Positions 26,776 to 35,317 of a stretch of DNA of 64,000 bases are shown here, piece by piece. Numbering within the stretch: the first letter of the stretch is position 1; every line of letters starts with the position of its first letter. This stretch comes from UBA6168 sp964508135 (GTDB lineage Bacteria > Bacteroidota > Bacteroidia > Chitinophagales > Saprospiraceae). Below the pieces are notes generated by a model, which was not told the origin of the DNA, made no database searches, and saw only the letters and a list, made by a program, of their open reading frames with translations. Both the position numbers and the translations under genes were made by a program. The stretch spans positions 62,001-126,000 of the forward strand of contig CAZDSU010000005.1 in assembly GCA_964508135.1 (NCBI GenBank). Direction: 5' to 3'.

Positions 26776-27375
26776 TCACGTGAATGAGGTGATGCCACTT
26801 TTCTCCATGCAGATGCGCAGGTTTCGCCTTCCGTTCTGGATGTTGGAGCGGACGAGGCCGAGGCCTTCGCCGGTCGTGTCGGCTATTTCTTTGTACGATT
26901 TGTCCTCGTAATAAAACTGCTCGACACAGTGCTTTTGTTGCGGGGTCAGGACATCGAGGCATTTTTTAAGCGCAAGCTGTTGGCCGTCCTCCTCAAAAAC
27001 ATCCACTGGATGCAAAACCCCGGCGGATTGCACAACCTCGGCCTGGGCTGCGGGCAGCATTTCGTCGAAGGACACGGTGCGGTCTTTTTTGCGGAGCTGC
27101 ATGAGGCAGTGGTTCTTGGCCACTACGTGCAGCCAGGGCCGGAACTGGCGAATTTCCTGGGTCTTGACCTTCTCTACCAGCGTCTCGAAGATGGCCATGA
27201 CGGCGTCCTCTGCCTTGGTTTTTTCCTTGAAGAATTTTATGCAAACGCCGTACACCAGCTCCACGTAGCGCTCGTAGAGGACGCCGAGGACTTCCAAATC
27301 GCCGCTTTGCTGGTACGCCTGCACCAGTTCGTCGTCCGTTTTTTCAGTGATATTCTTTCGGAAAAACTTGAGCAT
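26776..27375 (-). CDS. ECF-type RNA polymerase sigma factor
   Basis: A 199-aa sigma-70 family protein. Region 2 is visible as ELVQAYQQSGDLEVLGVLYERY and AEDAVMAIFETLVEKV followed by FRPWLHVVAKNHCLMQLRK. Region 4 is LTPQQKHCVEQFYYEDKSYKEIADTTGEGLGLVRSNIQNGRRNL, a helix-turn-helix for the -35 element. I start at MLKFFRKNITEKTDDEL; an upstream Met at 27474 would add 33 residues unlike the family. It is likely co-transcribed with the anti-sigma gene and divergent from the rhomboid genes. Confidence 0.93.
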   Translation of the reverse strand: MLKFFRKNITEKTDDELVQAYQQSGDLEVLGVLYERYVELVYGVCIKFFKEKTKAEDAVMAIFETLVEKVKTQEIRQFRPWLHVVAKNHCLMQLRKKDRTVSFDEMLPAAQAEVVQSAGVLHPVDVFEEDGQQLALKKCLDVLTPQQKHCVEQFYYEDKSYKEIADTTGEGLGLVRSNIQNGRRNLRICMEKSGITSFT

Positions 27376-27621
27376 TTCGTTGGCCGGAAGGCAGTTCCGT
27401 GGAGCGAATATCGGCATTTGGCGAGAATGGGCAGAGTTTGTTGATAAAATGCAACTACTGAACCCGGTAGTCAACTACCTACGTCGAAAACCAGTGCGCC
27501 CATTTGCGGAGCGCCCAACAATTTGGCGAAGCCCAATGTTTTTTTGGCTTGAAGGGGCGGCGGGGTTGCGGTCTGTTTATCTTTGGCGCTTCATGTCGTA
27601 TTTTTCATCCAAAAAGAAAAA

Positions 27622-28299
27622 ATGAACAACTTTTATATCACCGATGTGGTGAAGCATTTGCTGATTCTCAACGTGATCGTTTTTATCGGAACCCAGTTCA
27701 TGGGGGAACCTGATAGCATGACCCAACAAATGCTCGTCGGTGGCGAAATATCAGATTTGGAATCTTGGGGTCGTTTAAAATTTGCTGTTTTTTATCCAAC
27801 CTCCGAGTTTTTCCGGCCATACCAAGTGGTCACGTACATGTTCATGCACGGCAATTTGACGCATATTTTCTTCAATATGTATGCCCTGTACATGTTCGGC
27901 ACAGCAGTTGAATCGGTGTGGGGTCCCAAGAAGTTTTTGTTTTACTACCTGTTCACAGGCTTTGGTGCATTGGCCTTACAGATGGTTGTGCAAACCATCG
28001 AGTTGGGTCAAGGGGCGCCAGGTTGGGCTATCAACGTGCCAATGCTTGGCGCTTCCGGTGCAGTTTTTGGCATATTGGCAGCATACGGGATGCAGTTCCC
28101 GAACAATGTGCTTCGGCTTTTAATCCCTCCGGTCAGCCTAAAGGCGAAATATTTTGTCCTTATTTATGCCGCCATTGAGATTGGGCTTGGACTTAGCCCA
28201 TTCCAAACTGGGGTGGCGCATTTTGCGCACGTGGGCGGTGCGCTTTTCGGATTCCTGCTCATCATGTACTGGCGCAAACGAGGGGAGCGGTTGTATTGA
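27622..28299 (+). CDS. Rhomboid family intramembrane serine protease
   Basis: A 225-aa six-helix membrane protease. The catalytic pair is Ser145 in MLGASGAVFG and His203 in FAHVGGALFG; the oxyanion-side motif HGNLTHIFFNM (His81, Asn85) is also present. Rhomboids cleave membrane proteins within the bilayer; the substrate is unknown. The start at MNNFYITDVV is preferred over an upstream ATG at 27583. It is followed by a second rhomboid, separated by an inverted repeat. Confidence 0.95.
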   Translation: MNNFYITDVVKHLLILNVIVFIGTQFMGEPDSMTQQMLVGGEISDLESWGRLKFAVFYPTSEFFRPYQVVTYMFMHGNLTHIFFNMYALYMFGTAVESVWGPKKFLFYYLFTGFGALALQMVVQTIELGQGAPGWAINVPMLGASGAVFGILAAYGMQFPNNVLRLLIPPVSLKAKYFVLIYAAIEIGLGLSPFQTGVAHFAHVGGALFGFLLIMYWRKRGERLY

Positions 28300-28303
28300 T
28301 ACT

Positions 28304-28381
28304 GAAATTGCTGGATTGTTAAATTGCTGAATTGTTTTTGTGCACGGTTCGACCCATGACAATTTAGCAATCCAGCAATTC
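28304..28381. repeat. Short-word inverted repeat between rhomboid genes
   Basis: The left arm (28304-28326) and right arm (28360-28381) are near-perfect inverted copies built from AATTGCTGGATTG and AAATTG words. The left arm begins five bases after the first rhomboid stop. Same style as the elements at 42173-42243, 43281-43384 and 55835-55903, but with its own word. Confidence 0.75.
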
Positions 28382-28417
28382 AACAATCCCCCTATTTTTG
28401 TAAAAAAGTCGTCCGAT

Positions 28418-29353
28418 ATGTTCAGTTCGATTTGGCAAGACATCAAGAACCAGTTTAGTCATGGTAACATGTTGACCCGTATCATATTGGTCAACATTGG
28501 TGGTTTTTTGATGCTACTGTTGGCGGGCTTGCTGCTCAAGCCATTCGGTGACGGGAGCATGTACAGCAGCTTTTCCCACTCGTTGATGGTTGGCGCCGAT
28601 TGGCGGCACAACCTGACGCACCCGTGGGTGTTCATCACGCACATGTTCCTGCATGAGGGTTTTTGGCACTTGCTATGGAATATGCTGGGACTGTACTGGT
28701 TTGGGCGCATCGTTGGCGACCTGTTGGGCGACCGCCGTGTGCTGCCCATGTACTTGTTGAGTGGTTTGGCGGGAGGGGTAGTCTATTTTTTGATGGCCAA
28801 TGTTGCCAGTGGAATGGGCTTTGGCAGTTACGCGCTCGGTGCCTCGGCTGCTTTCATGGGCATTTTGGTAGTGGCGGGCGTCACGGCTCCAGATTACATG
28901 ATTGGGTTGCCGCTGCTGGGCGATGTGCGCTTGAAGTTCATCGTGCTGTTCTTTCTCGTCCTTGACCTCGTTGGCATTTCGCAAGGTTCCAATACTGGCG
29001 GCAGCTTCGGGCACATGGGCGGTGCGGCGATGGGCTTGCTCATTGCCAGCCAGTTGCGAAACGGGAACGACATGACTGCTCCCCTGAACCGGGTGTGGGA
29101 CGCCATTACTTCGTTTTTTGACAATCTTTTTTCACCAAAAAGGCCCAAGCCCAAAATGGCCTATCGCAACCCAGACCTGAAAAAACAGCCAGTGGGCAAG
29201 GTAGCCCGCAGCGGCAGCCGCCGAGCTTCCCCCTCAGAAGACCTCTCTCACCAAGAACAAATAGATGCTATCCTTGATAAAATAAAACTGACTGGCTACG
29301 AGAGCCTGTCGGCCTCCGAGAAGGAGTTCCTTTTCAACGCCAGCAACAAATAA
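28418..29353 (+). CDS. Rhomboid family intramembrane serine protease with C-terminal extension
   Basis: A 311-aa second rhomboid. Catalytic residues are Ser143 in ALGASAAFMG and His199 in SFGHMGGAAMG, with HEGFWHLLWNM as the upstream loop motif. GASA instead of GASG is a mild variation that keeps the serine. After the last membrane helix come about 95 residues with a basic linker (SPKRPKPKMAYRNPDLKK) and a helical tail with QEQIDAILDKIKLTGYESLSASEKEFLFNAS. This tail is common on Bacteroidota rhomboids. The ATG at 28418 is chosen because the longer frame reads through the repeat. Confidence 0.94.
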   Translation: MFSSIWQDIKNQFSHGNMLTRIILVNIGGFLMLLLAGLLLKPFGDGSMYSSFSHSLMVGADWRHNLTHPWVFITHMFLHEGFWHLLWNMLGLYWFGRIVGDLLGDRRVLPMYLLSGLAGGVVYFLMANVASGMGFGSYALGASAAFMGILVVAGVTAPDYMIGLPLLGDVRLKFIVLFFLVLDLVGISQGSNTGGSFGHMGGAAMGLLIASQLRNGNDMTAPLNRVWDAITSFFDNLFSPKRPKPKMAYRNPDLKKQPVGKVARSGSRRASPSEDLSHQEQIDAILDKIKLTGYESLSASEKEFLFNASNK

Positions 29354-29392
29354 AACTTCCCGGCTTACTGGAACCGGCGACATGAACCCATT

Positions 29393-30445
29393 GTGAAACT
29401 GCTCAAAAATATACTTCGCTGGGCGAACCTGGTGCTGGTTTTGGCCACGCTGCTGGCCTACCTTGCCCCGTGGGTCAACCCGGCAAAAGCTTGGCACTTC
29501 ACGTTTATGGGGCTGGCCTACCCGATGCTGCTTTTTGGCAATGTGTTTTTCGCCATTTTTTGGGGTCTGCGGCGTGACCGATATGCTTTGTTCTCTGTTG
29601 GCTGCATCTTGGCTGGGCTGGGCTATTTCGGCGGTTTTTTCAACTTGGGTTTTCCAGAAAGCTCCACCAACGCCAGCTCGGAAATCAAAGTATTAACTTA
29701 CAATATCGCCACGTTGGGCGGCTACTCCTGGAGCAAACCTGAGAAAAAAGCATCGTTGGGAGCCAATTTTGAAGGCTTTAGCAAAGCTATCGAAGCACCA
29801 GATGTGTTCTGCGTGCAGGAGGGAAAGGGCGAAAAGCTGGTCGAGCTAATCAAAAAAACATTCAGTTATCAGTACCATTTTCAGGATAAAAACACCATCA
29901 TTTTTTCCAAGTTCCCTATCCAGGACAAGGGCGCCCTCAGTTTTGAGAATACCAGCAATTCGTGCATTTGGGCCGATTTAAAAACCCCAAAGGGAATTGT
30001 CAGGGTGTACAACACTCACCTCCAGTCCAATAAGCTTGGACAAACCGCCGACAAAATAGCCACCAAGGGCAAAATCAACGACAAGGAAACTTGGAGCGAC
30101 ATCCGGTTCGTGCTGCGCCGTTACAAAAGCGCCGTGGCAATCAGGGCGAACCAAGCACAAAAAGTAGCCAGCCATATCGCCAAAAGCCCATACCCCATTA
30201 TCCTTTGCGGCGACCTGAACGACCCGCCCGTGTCCTACGTGTACAAGCTGCTATCCAAAAACTTGCAGGACAGCTTTTGCGAAAAGGGCAGCGGCTTCGG
30301 CTCCACTTTCGCTGGCAATCTGCCCTTCCTCCGCATTGATTACGTGATGCCCAGCACGCAATTCAAGGTGATGAAGCACAAGGTGCTTGGCACAAAACTC
30401 TCCGACCACTACCCCGTTCAGGTTTCGCTGCGTTGGGTAAAATGA
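29393..30445 (+). CDS. Membrane-anchored endonuclease/exonuclease/phosphatase family protein
   Basis: A 350-aa protein starting with GTG at 29393, 39 bases after the rhomboid. Three N-terminal membrane helices (VLVLATLLAYLAPWV, LAYPMLLFGNVFFAIFWG, YALFSVGCILAGLGYFGG) precede an EEP fold. Catalytic landmarks are LTYNIATLG, VFCVQEG with the metal-binding Glu, THLQSNKL, ILCGDLNDPP, RIDYVM and the terminal SDHYPV. The active site would face the periplasm. Substrates of the family include DNA, RNA, phosphoinositides and other phosphodiesters; not predictable here. It probably forms an operon with the rhomboids. Confidence 0.92.
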   Translation: MKLLKNILRWANLVLVLATLLAYLAPWVNPAKAWHFTFMGLAYPMLLFGNVFFAIFWGLRRDRYALFSVGCILAGLGYFGGFFNLGFPESSTNASSEIKVLTYNIATLGGYSWSKPEKKASLGANFEGFSKAIEAPDVFCVQEGKGEKLVELIKKTFSYQYHFQDKNTIIFSKFPIQDKGALSFENTSNSCIWADLKTPKGIVRVYNTHLQSNKLGQTADKIATKGKINDKETWSDIRFVLRRYKSAVAIRANQAQKVASHIAKSPYPIILCGDLNDPPVSYVYKLLSKNLQDSFCEKGSGFGSTFAGNLPFLRIDYVMPSTQFKVMKHKVLGTKLSDHYPVQVSLRWVK

Positions 30446-31253
30446 ACCCTCCCCCCTTTTCAAATGACTGGATTTGGGTATTTATTGAAAAAAAGCCAGC
30501 CACGAGTGAATTCCTGCCAGATAAAATCAAATATGGCAAAATTATTGCACTTAAAATCTAAGATTATTTGGTAGGTCTTGGAAGAATGCGGCAAAGCTCA
30601 ATTTTGAACGAGCGACAAAAGCACAAGCCCAAGATTAGCCAAATAAAAACGCTGACAACATCGAAGCTTGTCGGTGCCCATGAACAAAAATACATCCATG
30701 AACTTAGCTACCTCCCACAGGTGGCCAATCGCCAATTTTGTGTCCGGCGGTGTTGGCCGCATAGATTTTCAGCCTACGCTACACAGGCTGAAACTTAGTT
30801 TCCCATTTGCCGTAATAAAGACAGTTTTTCAACTACCACAAGGAGGCTTTTTTGATGGCTATAGACTTTGCTTTTCGCAACTGCTTAGTGCATTGCGGGA
30901 GGCTTGGGAGCGTTTTGCCATTTCATTGGGTATTTGCTTATTTCGGCCAATAGCGAAAGGGTCAAAATGCGCATTTACGCCAGCAAAAAAAATGAATTCA
31001 AAAGTGTTGAAAGTGTAAATAGTTGCTGTCCTTGCGTTTTTGAAACAAGCATTTCCTAAAGTCAGAAACGAACAGTTAAATAGGACAATTTTAAATTTAT
31101 TACATCTATAATTTATTAAAAACTAACATCTTACAGCATTCAAACCGTTTCCTCGTAGAATCCTACCGTTTCGTAGATGGTTCGACACACTGGGAAATAT
31201 GTGCGATAAAGTCCGTTATCTTTAACCATCATTTTTCACTTAAACAACTGGCT
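30446..31253. other. 808-base region without a convincing gene
   Basis: Two overlapping plus-strand frames (30568-30798 and 30668-31018) have no recognisable protein character and no support from codon use. A hairpin lies at 30767-30793 (TTTCAGCCT / AGGCTGAAA). The last 200 bases are AT-rich. TATCTTTA at 31217-31224, 30 bases before the TPR gene, could be its -7 element. The region might contain a small RNA or a decayed gene. Confidence 0.5.
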
Positions 31254-32663
31254 ATGGGGCATTCCAATATTACAGACCGTCAAGCCATTTTCAACCTGAT
31301 TTCAACGTACGAAGATATGCTTGAAAAAAATCAGGTGAAATTCGCAAACCACAATTCCTATCACGCCCTGATAGATTACTACGAGCGTGAGTGCCTGCTC
31401 GACAGGGCATTGGAGGTGGTTAGTCACGCCATTGACCGTTCAGGCTACGACACCAGTTTTTTCCTGCGGAAAGCAGAGCTTTTACTGGAAAAAAACGAGG
31501 CGACCCAAGCGCTTTTCCTGCTCGACCAAGTGGACGAAAAGTCGCCGGGGCTGTTGCGGGCAGCCATCCTGAGGGCCGAGAGCTTTGCCATGATGGGGAT
31601 GCACGACCAAAGCTTAGCCTTGCTCGATGGCCTGAAATACAATGCCGATGGCAAAGAACTCAGTAAAATATACGTTTGCGAAGCACTGATTTATGACTCC
31701 CTGAAGGAGTTTGAGCGCATGTTCTACGTGCTCAAGGCAGCGCTCGCTGAAGACCCCTCGAACACGGAAGCGCTTTCGAGGATGTGGTACGTGGTGGAGT
31801 ATGCCCGCAAGCACGAAGAGAGCATCGAGCTGCACGAAAAAATCGTGGAGGATGACCCCTACAATGCGCTTGCCTGGTACAACCTCGGCGCATCGCAATC
31901 CTATCTCTGCAACTACGAGGAGGCCATTGAAGCCTACGAATTTGCATACCTTTCCAAGGACGATTTTGAGTTTGCATACCGTGAGTGTGCCGATGCTTGC
32001 CTCATCACCCGCAATTTCCAGAAGGCACTTGGCTGCTACCAGGACGTACTGGAGCGCTTTGAGCCGGATGCCGACCTGTTCCTAAACATCGGTAAATGCT
32101 ATGAGGAACTGGGCAATTACCTCGTTGCACGTGATTTCTTCCAACGTGCCGTGGACTTCGACTACCACTGTGCAGAGGCACATTTTCACATTGGCAGATG
32201 CTATGGCAACCAAACGGAATGGCATAAAGCCGTTGGGGCTTTCCAGAAAGCCATCAAGCTAGAGCGCCAGAACGAGGACTTCCTATCGGCGCTTGCTGGA
32301 GCTTATGCCAACACCGGCAACCTGAAAAAAGCACTGACCTATTACCGGGAAGCTGCTGATACGGCACCGGAGCTGCCCGAACATTGGGTCAACCTCGCTC
32401 ATTTTTTGATAAAAAATCGTCGCTTTGACGAGGCCATAAAAGCACTTGACGAGGCCGACGAGAATGCGTGGGGCCCAGAGCTGCTCTACTGCCGCAGCGC
32501 CTGCCTGTTTGAGATGGGCAACAAGTCAGAGGCACTGTTCGTACTGGAAGAAGCACTTTACGAAGATTTCGATGCGCACACGGCGCTGTTCCGGCTGATG
32601 CCGGTTTTGGAGAAAGACAAAGAAGTGAAGGCAGTAATTGCCATTTTTCAGCCTGAAGAATAG
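31254..32663 (+). CDS. Tetratricopeptide repeat protein
   Basis: A 469-aa cytoplasmic protein made almost entirely of TPRs. Well-formed repeats include AWYNLGASQSYLCNYEEAIEAYEFA, LFLNIGKCYEELGNYLVARDFFQRA and AHFHIGRCYGNQTEWHKAVGAFQKA. Others are LSALAGAYANTGNLKKALTYYREA and HWVNLAHFLIKNRRFDEAIKALDEA. No signal peptide and no second domain. TPR scaffolds mediate protein contacts; the partner is unknown. A single-gene unit with its own terminator. Confidence 0.92.
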   Translation: MGHSNITDRQAIFNLISTYEDMLEKNQVKFANHNSYHALIDYYERECLLDRALEVVSHAIDRSGYDTSFFLRKAELLLEKNEATQALFLLDQVDEKSPGLLRAAILRAESFAMMGMHDQSLALLDGLKYNADGKELSKIYVCEALIYDSLKEFERMFYVLKAALAEDPSNTEALSRMWYVVEYARKHEESIELHEKIVEDDPYNALAWYNLGASQSYLCNYEEAIEAYEFAYLSKDDFEFAYRECADACLITRNFQKALGCYQDVLERFEPDADLFLNIGKCYEELGNYLVARDFFQRAVDFDYHCAEAHFHIGRCYGNQTEWHKAVGAFQKAIKLERQNEDFLSALAGAYANTGNLKKALTYYREAADTAPELPEHWVNLAHFLIKNRRFDEAIKALDEADENAWGPELLYCRSACLFEMGNKSEALFVLEEALYEDFDAHTALFRLMPVLEKDKEVKAVIAIFQPEE

Positions 32664-32756
32664 CTCACCCTGTTCGACTTTGGCTATTTAACTTACTGTA
32701 CCCATATATCTGACTTCCGATTTTTAAAGCACCGGAAGTATCTCACCCTGGTGGAG

Positions 32757-32795
32757 GAACGATGTCTGAGAATTGAAGGCATCGTTCTTTTTTTT
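32757..32795 (+). terminator. Rho-independent terminator after TPR gene
   Basis: GAACGATG (32757-32764) pairs with CATCGTTC (32780-32787), followed by eight T residues at 32788-32795. The 273-base gap 32664-32936 has nothing else I can name. Confidence 0.85.
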
Positions 32796-32936
32796 GCCTA
32801 AAATCGGCGATTTTACCCTGTGATGGCAATCCATTTGCCCCAAATCTCACTTGTACCCATCTTTGGAATATTTTTTGGAAGCTAAACGACCGGCGTTTGA
32901 CTCACCCCCTAGTTTTTGGCCATCTTTCAAAAAGCA

Positions 32937-33743
32937 ATGATGAAAAAACATTTCTTACCGTTTTTGATTTCAGCCCTCGCACTGTTCACTTCCTGCAACA
33001 AGACACCCGATAAAATTATCAGCATCAACCCCAGCGAATTGACCACCGCCGATCAGGTCAAGATTGGCGAGGCGTTCCAACTTACGTTGGAATCCAATCC
33101 TGTCGAGTTCCCAATATTGGACGGGGTGGCCTACCCGGAGGCAAACGCCTATGTATCCACGCTGTTTTACACCATGCTCAACACGGCGCAGGTTCAGCAC
33201 CGCCATGATTACAATTGGTCGGTACACATCCTACACAACGACGATATCCGCACGGCGTTCTTCCTGCCCGGCGGCCATTTCTACATCTACACCGGCCTGT
33301 TGAAATACCTTGACACAGAAAGCGAACTGCTGGGCGTCATCGGCCACGAGCTTTTCTATGTTGACTCCGACTTGCTGGTGGAGAGAATGCGCCAAGCGTT
33401 CGGCGGCGTCACATTGGGCGATATTTTGCTGGAAAACCCCGTGCCTAAACTTCCCGAATACGCTGCGTATATGCCCCTGTTGGACTTTGACGAAGAACAA
33501 GTCACGGACGCCGATGCCTTTGCCGTTCAACTAATTTGTCCTTTCCTCTACGAGCCTTCGGGCATTAAAAAAATATTGGAAAAAGCGGAAACCCAAGAAC
33601 TGAAGCCGCTCTGGCTGGAAACTCGCCCAGCAAAGTTCGAGACGCGGCTGCAACTGCTCGCCGAAGAAACTGCAGCCTGTGGCCTGCCAGGCGTTTCAAA
33701 CGAGGAAAATTACCTAAAATTCAAGATGGAATACCTGCCCTAG
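32937..33743 (+). CDS. M48-like lipoprotein with degenerate zinc site
   Basis: A 268-aa lipoprotein with the signal MMKKHFLPFLISALALFTSC (Cys20). The body follows periplasmic M48 (BepA/LoiP-like) peptidases: IGEAFQLTLESNP, YVSTLFYTML, FFLPGGHFYIYTGLLKYL and GVIGHELFYVD. The catalytic HExxH is HELFY at 137-141, with the second zinc-binding His replaced by Tyr. The third-ligand motif ExEAD is VTDADAFAV, with Asp in place of Glu. Two of three metal ligands are therefore altered, so it is likely a pseudo-peptidase acting as chaperone or scaffold. The 4-base tail overlap with the convergent gene shows tight packing. Confidence 0.82.
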   Translation: MMKKHFLPFLISALALFTSCNKTPDKIISINPSELTTADQVKIGEAFQLTLESNPVEFPILDGVAYPEANAYVSTLFYTMLNTAQVQHRHDYNWSVHILHNDDIRTAFFLPGGHFYIYTGLLKYLDTESELLGVIGHELFYVDSDLLVERMRQAFGGVTLGDILLENPVPKLPEYAAYMPLLDFDEEQVTDADAFAVQLICPFLYEPSGIKKILEKAETQELKPLWLETRPAKFETRLQLLAEETAACGLPGVSNEENYLKFKMEYLP

Positions 33744-35203
33744 TTTTTCCACTCTTTCAGCTCCTGCTCCCGGTGGTGCAGCACCACCTTCAACCCATAT
33801 TTTTCCTGGATATGCCTGGTCAACCGGTCGGCGGCGTACACCGAGCGGTGCTGGCCGCCCGTGCAACCAAAATTGAAGCTGAGGTCGGTGAAGCTCCGCT
33901 CGATATAGTTCTCGATGGCCGGGTCAACGAGCAGGTAAACCTGGTTGAGGAACTCCTCCATATTGGAGTGAAGTTGGAGGAAGTTGATGACTGCCTCGTC
34001 CCTACCCGTCAGTTTTTTGTAGGGTTCGTAGAGGCCAGGGTTGTGGATGAAGCGGCAATCGAACACAAAGCCGCCGCCATGGCCGGTGGTGTCTTCTGGG
34101 AGGCCACGCTTGTAACTGAAGCTCTGCACGCCCACCGTCAGTAGGCTCGAAGCGCCCCGTGCCTTGTCGAACGGCTCGAACCGCTTCGACTCCACAATGG
34201 CGTTGAGTGCCTTCGTCAATTCCGGCAACTCAATGGGTAAACGGGCATTTGCCAAAATCCACTGCACATTGCGGATAGCGAACGGGATACTCTTGATGAA
34301 GTACTCCTTCCGCTCGAAAAGCCCTCGAAATCCGTAAGTACCAAACGTCTGGATACCGCGGATGAGCACGTAACCGTAGAAGTATTCGAGGAACTGTGCC
34401 CTGTCAACAGGCTGCAATTTTTCCACAGTGTCAAGGTAGTGGTCGAGCAGCTCCCGACGGATGTTGTCCGGCACATTGGCCTTGGCTTGGAAGAGCAGTG
34501 AGGCCAGGTCGTATTGTAGCGCACCCCGTCTACCACCCTGATAATCAATGAAATATGGCTCGCCGCCCTTCACCATGATGTTCCTCGCCTGAAAGTCACG
34601 GAACATGAAGTGGTTGCAATCCGTCGTTAGCAGCCACTCGGCAAAGCGGTTGGCGTCGTCCTCCAGCGCCTGCTCATCGAAGGGGATTTTCGCCAATTTC
34701 AAAAAATAGTACTTGAAAGTGTTGAAGTCCCACAACATACTCTGCTTGTCGAAGGACGGGCGGGGGTAACAGGCAGCGTAGTCCAGCCCCTCGCCGCCCT
34801 GGATTTGGAGCATCGCCAATTTTTCCACCGTTTTTTTGTACAGTTGAACGAGGTAGTCGGGAAATTGGTCGCCAGCCTGTAGCAGGTAACTGTACAGCGT
34901 CGTAGCGCCGAGGTCTTCCTGCAAATACACGCTACGGTCGAGGTCCTCAGCGAAGATGGCCGGCACGGGCAAACCCTTGGCATGGAAGTGCTTTGAGAAA
35001 GTGAGAAAAGCGTGGTTCTCCTTCCTGTCGAGGTTGTAGGTGCCGATGGCCGTCTTGCCACCGCTGGTTCCGCCAGTAGTGCTCAGTCGGTAGTAAATGC
35101 GAGCCGAGCCGCTCGGTGCCAATGGCAGCACGAGGCTCGGACGCTCGCCGCTCCATTGCTCGAAGAGTTCGGCCAGGGCGGTTTCGATTTGTGTGTTGGA
35201 CAT
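33740..35203 (-). CDS. Fusion: APH-like sugar kinase + RapZ C-terminal domain
   Basis: A 487-aa two-part protein. The N-terminal 330 residues are an aminoglycoside-phosphotransferase fold: SARIYYRL, VYLQEDLGATTLYSYL, HFMFRDFQARNIMV (catalytic loop with Asp) and YFIDYQGGRRGALQYDLASLL. This resembles AmgK-type anomeric sugar kinases. The C-terminal 140 residues match the C-terminal domain of RapZ (VGVQSFSYKRGLP, GGGFVFDCRFIHNPG, GRDEAV, FGCTGGQHRSVYAADRL). In enterobacteria that domain binds GlcN6P and RNA. The fusion suggests a kinase controlled by amino-sugar level. The start at MSNTQIETAL is preferred over the Met seven codons earlier. GlgC lies just upstream with a terminator between. Confidence 0.9.
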   Translation of the reverse strand: MSNTQIETALAELFEQWSGERPSLVLPLAPSGSARIYYRLSTTGGTSGGKTAIGTYNLDRKENHAFLTFSKHFHAKGLPVPAIFAEDLDRSVYLQEDLGATTLYSYLLQAGDQFPDYLVQLYKKTVEKLAMLQIQGGEGLDYAACYPRPSFDKQSMLWDFNTFKYYFLKLAKIPFDEQALEDDANRFAEWLLTTDCNHFMFRDFQARNIMVKGGEPYFIDYQGGRRGALQYDLASLLFQAKANVPDNIRRELLDHYLDTVEKLQPVDRAQFLEYFYGYVLIRGIQTFGTYGFRGLFERKEYFIKSIPFAIRNVQWILANARLPIELPELTKALNAIVESKRFEPFDKARGASSLLTVGVQSFSYKRGLPEDTTGHGGGFVFDCRFIHNPGLYEPYKKLTGRDEAVINFLQLHSNMEEFLNQVYLLVDPAIENYIERSFTDLSFNFGCTGGQHRSVYAADRLTRHIQEKYGLKVVLHHREQELKEWKN

Positions 35204-35260
35204 TCCAGTTGACGATTTATGCACTCTTGGTTGGTGAAAATTGGTGGGGTAAAATATAAA

Positions 35261-35297
35261 AAAAGAGCCGCCAAAACTTTAAGTGCTGGCGGCTCTT
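35261..35297 (-). terminator. Terminator after glgC
   Basis: AAAAGAGCCGCCA (35261-35273) and TGGCGGCTCTTT (35286-35297) form a 12-bp stem with a 12-base loop. Read on the minus strand it is followed by a run of T. It separates glgC from the kinase-RapZ gene. Confidence 0.85.
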
Positions 35298-35317
35298 TCA
35301 TTTTGCAAAGCAAGAAA

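Noticed and set aside
30568..31018. Two overlapping plus-strand frames in the 808-base gap
   Set aside because: No family resemblance, unusual composition and no start context; they remain unsupported.
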